This document shows, piece after piece, positions 1-4,312 of a stretch of 8,737 bases of DNA. The position numbers and the translations under genes are program-made. The stretch comes from CAYRZL01 sp964428795. Its GTDB lineage: Bacteria > Bacillota > Clostridia > Lachnospirales > Lachnospiraceae. Positions within the stretch are counted from its first letter, which is position 1; the number at the start of each line of letters is the position of its first letter. Below the pieces are notes generated by a model. It saw only the letters and a list, made by a program, of their open reading frames with translations, had not been told where the DNA came from and searched no databases. Where the stretch lies: NCBI GenBank assembly GCA_964428795.1, contig CAYRZL010000099.1, positions 1 through 8,737 of the forward strand. Reading direction: 5' to 3'.

Positions 1-14
1 AATATTCTTTAAGT

Positions 15-52
15 ACATTTATCTATATAGTAACACATTTATATACATTATT
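15..52. repeat. Direct repeats upstream of the partition genes
   Basis: The octamer ACATTTAT occurs at 15-22 and again at 35-42, exactly 20 bp apart, and a variant, ACATTATT, follows at 45-52. The stretch is very A/T-rich and lies just before the ribosome binding site of the ParM-like gene. In type II partition systems the ParR adaptor binds short iterated sites upstream of parM, which serve as both centromere and operator. This could be the right edge of such an array, but only about 50 bases are visible and A/T-rich DNA repeats easily by chance. Confidence 0.35.
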
Positions 53-71
53 GAAGGGAGGAAGATTATTT

Positions 72-1010
72 ATGATTGTATCTGTAGATACGGGAAATAA
101 GCAGATTAAGACTAAACACTTTACATTTGTTTCCGGATTGCTTGAGAGTGATACGGTGCCAGATATGGTATCCATTACGGATTATATCAAATATGAGGGG
201 AAGTATTATACACTCACAAACAAAAGAGGGATGTACCAGAGGGATAAGTCGGAAACAGAACTTTATTTCAGGCTTGTACTGATGGGGATATGTAAAGAAC
301 TTGACCTGTCAATGAAGTATGAGAAGGATAAGATTTATCCCATCACGCTCCTGTGCGGACTGCCGCCGGCGCACATGAAGGACAGGGAACTGGTAAAAAA
401 CATGAAGGCATATTTACGCACCCCGGAACCGGTCAAAGTGCAGTTTAAGGGGAAAATGTGGACGGTTAAAGTAAACAAAGTCCATGTGTACCCACAGTGT
501 TTTGCTGCGATCGTCACTCATTATCAGGACGTGAAAGGGTATCCGCGAGTGGTTGGGATTGACATCGGAGGTTTCACCACGGACTACCTCATGATGATGA
601 AGGGCAACGTCAATATCGAATATACGGACTCTATGGAATATGGCGTGATCCGTTTTTACCGGGAGGTAGATAAGGAATGCAAGGCGAAATTTAACGCAAT
701 TATAGACGAGACCGACGTGGACGAGATCCTTGCGGGGAGGACGGAATTCTACGAGGCGGAAATTGTGGATAAGGTGAATGAACTTGCTAAAACATATGTT
801 GAAAAAATCCTGTCTTCTTTCCGTGAGTTTGACATTGACCTCAAACACAGTTTCGTCGTGTTCGTGGGCGGCGGGTCTATATTGTTGAAAAAATTTATCC
901 GGGAGTCCCTTTACATCAATAAGTATATGTTCATTGACGAGGTTAATGCAAATGTGCTTGGGTATGAAATGCTATACCAGATGTCCAAAAGGAAGAATAG
1001 CGGGGGCTGA
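72..1010 (+). CDS. parM: ParM/StbA-like actin-family plasmid segregation ATPase
   Basis: This 312-residue protein is an actin-fold nucleotide-binding protein of the ParM/StbA/Alp type, expected to polymerise into filaments that push sister plasmids apart. Visible motifs are the phosphate-1 loop (VSVDTGNK, residues 3-10), the phosphate-2 loop (GIDIGGFTTD, 162-171) and the adenosine motif (FVGGGS, 264-269). The C-terminal NANVLGYEML segment is usual in this family. The length is normal for ParM (about 310-330). The start at 72 is chosen because AAGGGAGG (54-61) lies 10 bases upstream; an in-frame TTG at 51 sits before that site and is unlikely. The gene is followed after 2 bases by a ParR-like gene, the standard parMR order. 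Which Alp subfamily it belongs to cannot be told by eye. Confidence 0.88.
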   Translation: MIVSVDTGNKQIKTKHFTFVSGLLESDTVPDMVSITDYIKYEGKYYTLTNKRGMYQRDKSETELYFRLVLMGICKELDLSMKYEKDKIYPITLLCGLPPAHMKDRELVKNMKAYLRTPEPVKVQFKGKMWTVKVNKVHVYPQCFAAIVTHYQDVKGYPRVVGIDIGGFTTDYLMMMKGNVNIEYTDSMEYGVIRFYREVDKECKAKFNAIIDETDVDEILAGRTEFYEAEIVDKVNELAKTYVEKILSSFREFDIDLKHSFVVFVGGGSILLKKFIRESLYINKYMFIDEVNANVLGYEMLYQMSKRKNSGG

Positions 1011-1012
1011 TT

Positions 1013-1390
1013 ATGGGAAAGAAGAACAAGTACCAGTTTACCGTAAGGTTTACGCCGGAAATCCCGTTCCACAAGGAAGCGGCCGCGTTTTTAAACCTGC
1101 ATGGAAGGAATAAAGCCTGTATCATTGCGGAAGCGCTCAGGCTGTACATGCAGAAGAACGGGATCCAGACGGATCACGTTGTGGATGATGGTTTGCCTGA
1201 GCCTGAATCCCATGTGGAAGATTCGACACCAGCGCCGGATGTCCCCACGAAGGAAAATGAGGTAAAACCGGAATCCGGCGAAAATGTTACGGGCGAAGAG
1301 GATTTTTTGGAAGAGTACGATGACGGTGACATCAGCCAACTGATGAAGTCCCTTGGCGGGTTCGGTGATGGTCTTGATGTTGATTTTTAG
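1013..1390 (+). CDS. ParR-like ribbon-helix-helix partition adaptor
   Basis: A 125-residue acidic protein placed 2 bases after parM. Residues 6-46 (KYQFTVRFTP, then helices with KEAAAFLNLHGRNKACII and AEALRLYMQ) look like a ribbon-helix-helix fold: one beta strand followed by two helices. A Pro/Glu-rich linker (about 55-95) leads to an acidic C-terminus (FLEEYDDGDISQLMKSLGG). In ParR proteins the N-terminal fold binds centromere repeats as a dimer and the C-terminal tail contacts the ParM filament end, so this domain order fits. ParR sequences diverge strongly, so the assignment rests on position, size and predicted fold. The GGGGG preceding the start is only a moderate ribosome binding site, so translational coupling with parM is likely. 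Confidence 0.72.
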   Translation: MGKKNKYQFTVRFTPEIPFHKEAAAFLNLHGRNKACIIAEALRLYMQKNGIQTDHVVDDGLPEPESHVEDSTPAPDVPTKENEVKPESGENVTGEEDFLEEYDDGDISQLMKSLGGFGDGLDVDF

Positions 1391-1403
1391 AGAGGAAAAG
1401 CAT

Positions 1404-2009
1404 ATGCAAAATCAAAAAAAACCTGATGATGGAAACAGGACAAAAGAAACGGGATTGCTGGAGGAAACAAAACAGAATCTCGCACAGGAAATGCAATATA
1501 TTAAAAACGCCGACTTTGATGACGAAAGCAGGGAAAAATACGCGATAGTGGAAACTATCCTTGAGTATGCCTCATATGTTTTATTTATTATATGCCTTTT
1601 GGCGCTGCTCTTTTCCTTTATCAGGCCGGTCAGGATACAGGGGGATTCCATGATGGATACTTACAAGAGTAATCAGATGGTGGCCGCATTCCGTCACGCG
1701 GACATTGACAACGGCGACGTGATCGTGTTCCTCGGCACGGAGGAACAATACGGGAACATGGAATACGTGATCAAGCGCGTGATCGCATCCGGGGGAGACA
1801 CGATTGAGATTAAAAATTCGGTTGTGTACGTGAATGGAAAAACGTTGGATGAGCCTTATGCGAAGGGAACGATGGGTGATATGGAGGCAATCACCGTAAC
1901 AGACGGATATTATTTTGTTATGGGGGATAACAGGGAAAATTCTTTGGATTCAAGGAGTGTAGGGTTCATTTCAGAAGACCAGGTGCTTGGTAAGGTCGGA
2001 ATTAAATAG
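1404..2009 (+). CDS. lepB: Type I signal peptidase
   Basis: A 201-residue membrane serine protease that removes N-terminal signal peptides on the outer face of the membrane. The order is a polar, charged N-terminus (1-53), one transmembrane helix (about 54-75), box B with the nucleophile (RIQGDSMMDTY, Ser82), box D with the general base (YVIKRVIA, Lys124) and box E (YFVMGDNRENSLDSRSVGF, 170-188). The Pro usually found after GDSM-x is Asp here, a mild departure. The cytoplasmic N-terminal extension is longer than in minimal Gram-positive enzymes. The start at 1404 follows AGAGGAAAAG (1391-1400); earlier in-frame starts lie inside parR. It sits in one gene string with the partition pair, which is unusual. 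Substrates are unknown; the secreted protein at 7815 is one possible client, by inference only. Confidence 0.9.
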   Translation: MQNQKKPDDGNRTKETGLLEETKQNLAQEMQYIKNADFDDESREKYAIVETILEYASYVLFIICLLALLFSFIRPVRIQGDSMMDTYKSNQMVAAFRHADIDNGDVIVFLGTEEQYGNMEYVIKRVIASGGDTIEIKNSVVYVNGKTLDEPYAKGTMGDMEAITVTDGYYFVMGDNRENSLDSRSVGFISEDQVLGKVGIK

Positions 2010-2019
2010 GAGGTTAATT

Positions 2020-2289
2020 ATGGGATATTTAGTTGTTATCATGCTGTCGTTATTTTTTATTTTCCATATTGTGTCAAACGTCATGAGCCTGTCTGCCCCA
2101 CAGATGGAAAACTGGACCGTTGTGGGTGATTGTACCGCATTGGTATTTTTGCTGTGTGCGGTCATATTTGTTGGGATTGCCTTTTTTGAGGGAGATTTTA
2201 TCAAAATACGGGATGTCATTTTTGACGCGCTGCCGATGCTGTTTTTGGGTGTCGTTAATTTTGTTGTACACCAGGCGTTGAAAAAGTAA
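2020..2289 (+). CDS. Small three-helix membrane protein, unknown function
   Basis: An 89-residue hydrophobic protein with three likely transmembrane segments (about 3-22, 37-57 and 66-86), a short hydrophilic loop with MENWT (29-33), and an acidic/basic loop EGDFIKIRD (57-65). The start at 2020 is set by a perfect AGGAGG (2008-2013) that overlaps the stop codon of the signal peptidase gene, so the two genes are probably translated together. I do not recognise the family. The tight link to a signal peptidase suggests co-expression at the membrane, but no function can be read from the sequence. Confidence 0.75.
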   Translation: MGYLVVIMLSLFFIFHIVSNVMSLSAPQMENWTVVGDCTALVFLLCAVIFVGIAFFEGDFIKIRDVIFDALPMLFLGVVNFVVHQALKK

Positions 2290-2438
2290 ATTGGAAAACT
2301 GCTGATTATGAGATATCCCTCTATATTGCGGAATTGGATGATTATGGAGAATGGGTAACGGAACGTGGCGTTCCGAACGCGAGAGTGACGGCATGGATGC
2401 CGCTTCCGGAGCCATATCGGAAAGAGGTGCGAACATGA
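2286..2438 (+). pseudogene. DUF551 domain remnant (C-terminal part)
   Basis: In the frame ending at TGA 2436-2438 the DNA encodes an open C-terminal fragment with DYEISLYIAELDDYGEWV and then VTAWMPLPEPY. The (V/I)T.WMPLPEPP ending is the hallmark of DUF551, a small domain common in phages and mobile elements. No usable ATG or ribosome binding site precedes it and an in-frame TAA lies at 2256, so the N-terminal half is missing; a TTG at 2334 is a poor alternative start. The stop overlaps the next start codon as ATGA, which suggests that an intact gene once belonged to this gene string. Its beginning overlaps the end of the membrane-protein gene, consistent with a deletion that fused the two. 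Confidence 0.6.
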
Positions 2439-2578
2439 AATGTAGGGATTGCAAGTGGATGTATACGAACGAAACAATGGACGATTTATATATCTGTGTG
2501 AATGGAAACAGTAAAAAATTCGGGGAATACACAGGAATTTGTTGCGAAGATGAGTGCGAAGATGGATGGGAACTATGA
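2435..2578 (+). CDS. Small cysteine-rich protein, possible zinc-binding
   Basis: A 47-residue protein beginning MKCRDCKWMY. It has six cysteines at 3, 6, 21, 36, 37 and 41, including one CxxC, and an acidic C-terminus (CEDECEDGWEL). The spacing suggests a small metal-binding knuckle, though no named family is evident. The start at 2435 is supported by GAGGTG (2424-2429) five bases upstream and by the ATGA overlap with the DUF551 remnant. A longer reading from 2351 is only the alternative frame of that remnant. It overlaps the next gene by ATGA as well. Similar short Cys-rich ORFs are common in clostridial mobile elements; function unknown. Confidence 0.65.
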   Translation: MKCRDCKWMYTNETMDDLYICVNGNSKKFGEYTGICCEDECEDGWEL

Positions 2579-3216
2579 GCAGAGTAAAACCGATTTTATT
2601 TAACACAGAAATGGTTAAGGCGATACTGGATGGCAGAAAGACGGTAACAAGGCGGGTGATTAAGCCGCATTACAAAGACAATGATTATGGCTGGCGAATT
2701 GTAAGGTATAAGCATAACGACGAGATTGCCTATGTGGAATATTACGATGAATGGGAATTAAGCACAAGGCGCATGGATCCACCATACCAGCCGGACGATA
2801 TCCTGTATGTCCGGGAAACTTGGGCGCAAGTAAGTGATTGGTGTAGTATCGACACGAAATCCGGGCTGCCGGACTTTTACATTTATAAAGCATATTGGCC
2901 TGATGATAGAGAGCTTCCTAAATGGCGTCCTTCCATCCACATGCCGAAAGAGGCGGCGCGGATATGGCTGAAAGTGACAGGTGTGGGGGTGGAGCGGTTG
3001 CAAGATATTACAATGAAAGAACTCCAAAGAGAGGGGTTACTGAAAAGAGGATATATTTCACAATATTTTGAATTTAAAACACTGTGGGATTCCACTATCA
3101 AGAAATCCGACATTGACCGCTATGGATGGGAAGCTAATCCGTGGGTATGGGTGATAGAGTTAGAACAGTGCGAGAAACCAGAGAGTGAGGTATCGGAGTC
3201 AATAACTCATGACTAA
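2575..3216 (+). CDS. ASCH-domain protein (phage/mobile-element type), C-terminus altered
   Basis: A 213-residue protein of the ASCH superfamily (PUA-like fold, thought to bind RNA or modified nucleic acid). The signature N-terminus KPILFNTEMVKAILDG..TVTRRVIKP (residues 5-31), the central YQPDDILYVRETWA (71-84) and WRPSIHMPKEAARIWLKVT (117-135) match the phage-type ASCH proteins often labelled morphogenetic or hypothetical. The start at 2575 uses the ATGA overlap with the preceding gene; a GTG at 2554 is a weaker option. The last four residues (ITHD) and the stop codon come from the repeat element that begins at about 3203, so the natural end of the protein was changed by that insertion. The core domain ends before residue 200 and should be intact. 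Confidence 0.85.
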   Translation: MSRVKPILFNTEMVKAILDGRKTVTRRVIKPHYKDNDYGWRIVRYKHNDEIAYVEYYDEWELSTRRMDPPYQPDDILYVRETWAQVSDWCSIDTKSGLPDFYIYKAYWPDDRELPKWRPSIHMPKEAARIWLKVTGVGVERLQDITMKELQREGLLKRGYISQYFEFKTLWDSTIKKSDIDRYGWEANPWVWVIELEQCEKPESEVSESITHD

Positions 3217-3380
3217 AGTCACGAGCTTGCATTATGGGTTATTGAGCAGAGGCATGATACGGCAGGTGCGTTTAGCACCTTACCACTACGGGATTTGCCA
3301 AGTCTCGTACACTGGGATGTGGCCGTACCGAGCCTATGGCATCACAACAGGCATTATGCCTGATTTATCATGAGGAGACA
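3199..3380 (+). ncRNA. HEARO/omegaRNA-like structured RNA, copy 1
   Basis: By hand this region folds into nested helices: TCAATAAC 3199-3206 with GTTATTGA 3238-3245, enclosing the 3206-3225 hairpin; AGGC 3250-3253 with GCCT 3332-3335; TACGGC 3258-3263 with GCCGTA 3322-3327; AGGTGC 3264-3269 with GCACCT 3275-3280; CAC 3284-3286 with GTG 3319-3321; TACGGGA 3287-3293 with TCTCGTA 3303-3309; CAGGCA 3348-3353 with TGCCTG 3357-3362. HEARO RNAs lie directly upstream of iscB and act as the guide-bearing omegaRNA, with the guide drawn from the flank 5' of the element. Here the flank is the end of the ASCH gene. The identification rests on position, iscB linkage and fold, not on a covariance search. 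No separate promoter is evident. Confidence 0.65.
3206..3225 (+). repeat. Left terminal hairpin, copy 1
   Basis: CTCATGACTAAAGTCACGAG pairs over nine positions, with one A-C mismatch and an AA loop. It has the same core as the right-end hairpin, but the outer pairs are CTC/GAG instead of CCC/GGG. Subterminal hairpins of this kind are what TnpA recognises in IS200/IS605 elements. Confidence 0.75.
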
Positions 3381-3383
3381 GCT

Positions 3384-3478
3384 ATGTATTACGTTTATGT
3401 ACTTGTTCCGGACGGATCCCCGCTCATGCTGACAAGCGGTGCGGAAAGATCTGCCGGATGCTGTTTCCGTGCTTATAA
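3384..3478 (+). pseudogene. iscB: iscB N-terminal remnant (PLMP region), copy 1
   Basis: An RBS (AGGAG, 3373-3377) and ATG at 3384 open MYYVYVLVPDGSPLMLT, matching the IscB start (VYVLD.DG.PLMPT). A missing A then shifts the frame; restoring it gives KRCGKIC RML, after which FPCL and TAA (3476-3478) follow in the corrected frame. Only the PLMP region remains: the RuvC, bridge-helix and HNH parts are gone, so it cannot be a nuclease. Because of the frameshift, the uncorrected frame stays open through the rest of the element and joins the downstream gene in frame. Confidence 0.7.
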
Positions 3479-3497
3479 GAAAATTTTACCGATTCAT

Positions 3498-3517
3498 CCC
3501 ATGACTAAAGTCACGGG
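3498..3517 (+). repeat. Right terminal hairpin, copy 1
   Basis: CCCATGACTAAAGTCACGGG lies about 20 bases inside the right end. It shares its core TGACTAAAGTCA and the A-C mismatch with the left hairpin, while the outer pairs have changed together to C-G. The paired change shows that the stem matters. Confidence 0.75.
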
Positions 3518-3554
3518 CGTTCTCGGTAAATTTGTAAATATGGAGGAAGAAAAT

Positions 3555-4229
3555 ATGCCGGAAGAGACATTGAAAGTTGATCTGGAATGCCAACGTGAAA
3601 GTCTCCGGAAGTATTACGATTCACTTTATCCCGCTTTGATTGAGGCGGAAACGTGTGCAAAACACATGAGATGGTTTATCGAAACCGAATTGCAGGATGC
3701 CGCGTTTGAAATGTTTACACACAACGGGATGCCGGAAAGTAAATACATGGAGATAGTGAAGGAAGTGAAAAAACAGAATTTGCACGCTTCGGCAGAGGTC
3801 TATGGCATCAGTGTGTGTATCCGTGATGAAATTCTGCGCGTGCGTCTGCCTATATTACTGCCAACCACAAAAAAATTCCCACTTATTAACAATAATCTAT
3901 ATGATGTACTGCTAAATGAGCTTGTTTCATTTTATAATTATTGCGAAAATAACAGTGATGAGTACAGAAGGCTGATAGGAAAATGGAATCATGCTGCGGA
4001 ACTTGTTTATATCCATCATTACCCCAAAAAGAATGTTTTACGTGACGCAGATAATACCATAACTGCGTTTGCTACAAATACATTGGCGGTGTCTGGTTTC
4101 CTTCTTACAGACAACCCCAGACGGCTTAATACGCATTTCATTTCGAAGATTGAGGATACAGAGGATCCGTTTACGGAAATGCTGCTTATGACGAAAGAGA
4201 GATATTTGGAATGGTATGCGGCCTACTGA
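3555..4229 (+). CDS. Uncharacterised mobile-element protein, possibly DUF6100-like
   Basis: A 224-residue soluble protein with no signal peptide or membrane segment. The N-terminal half (about 1-60) looks helical (ECQRESLRKYYDSLYPALIE). Around 84-105 is YGISVCIRDEILRVRLPILL, probably beta-rich, and the C-terminal half contains HHYPKKNVLRDADN and FLLTDNPRRLN. That last block reminds me of DUF6100 proteins from clostridial elements, a recollection I could not check. The start at 3555 is preferred because GGAGGA (3542-3547) lies seven bases before it. An ATG at 3540 and the iscB-remnant ATG at 3384 (RBS AGGAG, 3373-3377) are in frame too, so a 281-residue chimera starting inside the repeat is possible. 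A terminator-like hairpin follows at 4278. Confidence 0.6.
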   Translation: MPEETLKVDLECQRESLRKYYDSLYPALIEAETCAKHMRWFIETELQDAAFEMFTHNGMPESKYMEIVKEVKKQNLHASAEVYGISVCIRDEILRVRLPILLPTTKKFPLINNNLYDVLLNELVSFYNYCENNSDEYRRLIGKWNHAAELVYIHHYPKKNVLRDADNTITAFATNTLAVSGFLLTDNPRRLNTHFISKIEDTEDPFTEMLLMTKERYLEWYAAY

Positions 4230-4277
4230 TATTTTTATCTATCGGGTTTTTGGCAACCTTTCGGGGTACGCAAGAAT

Positions 4278-4312
4278 CCCCGCTCCGACTTTGATCGGGC
4301 GGGGTCGTTTAA
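4278..4312. terminator. Terminator-like hairpin between convergent genes
   Basis: CCCCGC (4278-4283) pairs with GCGGGG (4299-4304), and CCGA (4285-4288) pairs with TCGG (4295-4298), around a six-base loop. The top strand then reads TCGTTTAATTT, a moderate U-run. It lies after the rightward gene ending at 4229 and touches the stop of the leftward gene (4309-4311), so it could stop transcripts from either side. The U-run is weaker on the leftward side. Confidence 0.6.

Larger units (their letters stand above)
3203..3537 (+). mobile_element. Copy 1 of a non-autonomous IscB/ISC-derived element
   Basis: This 335-bp unit recurs at 7352-7668. Shared sequence runs from GTCAATAAC at 3198 to TTTGTAAA at 3538. 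It carries a 20-nt hairpin at each end, a structured RNA region, and an RBS plus start of an IscB-like gene; the rest of the nuclease gene is absent. The ends given assume cutting just after TCAA (3199-3202); two or three A residues leave the joint ambiguous by a few bases. There is no target duplication, as in the single-strand peel-and-paste transposition of the IS200/IS605 superfamily. No TnpA Y1 transposase is present, so movement would need one in trans. Compared with copy 2 it keeps 19 extra bases after the iscB ATG and lacks one A (GACAAGCGG against GACAAAGCGG). Confidence 0.75.

Noticed and set aside
3199..3538. Functional IscB nuclease gene
   Set aside because: Only the first roughly 30 codons remain in either copy, with frameshift or deletion; RuvC and HNH regions are absent.
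3336..3554. An early ATG at 3336 as the true start of the downstream gene
   Set aside because: It lies inside the RNA stem region of the element without an RBS; the residues up to the iscB ATG are RNA sequence read as protein. The starts at 3555 or 3384 are better supported.
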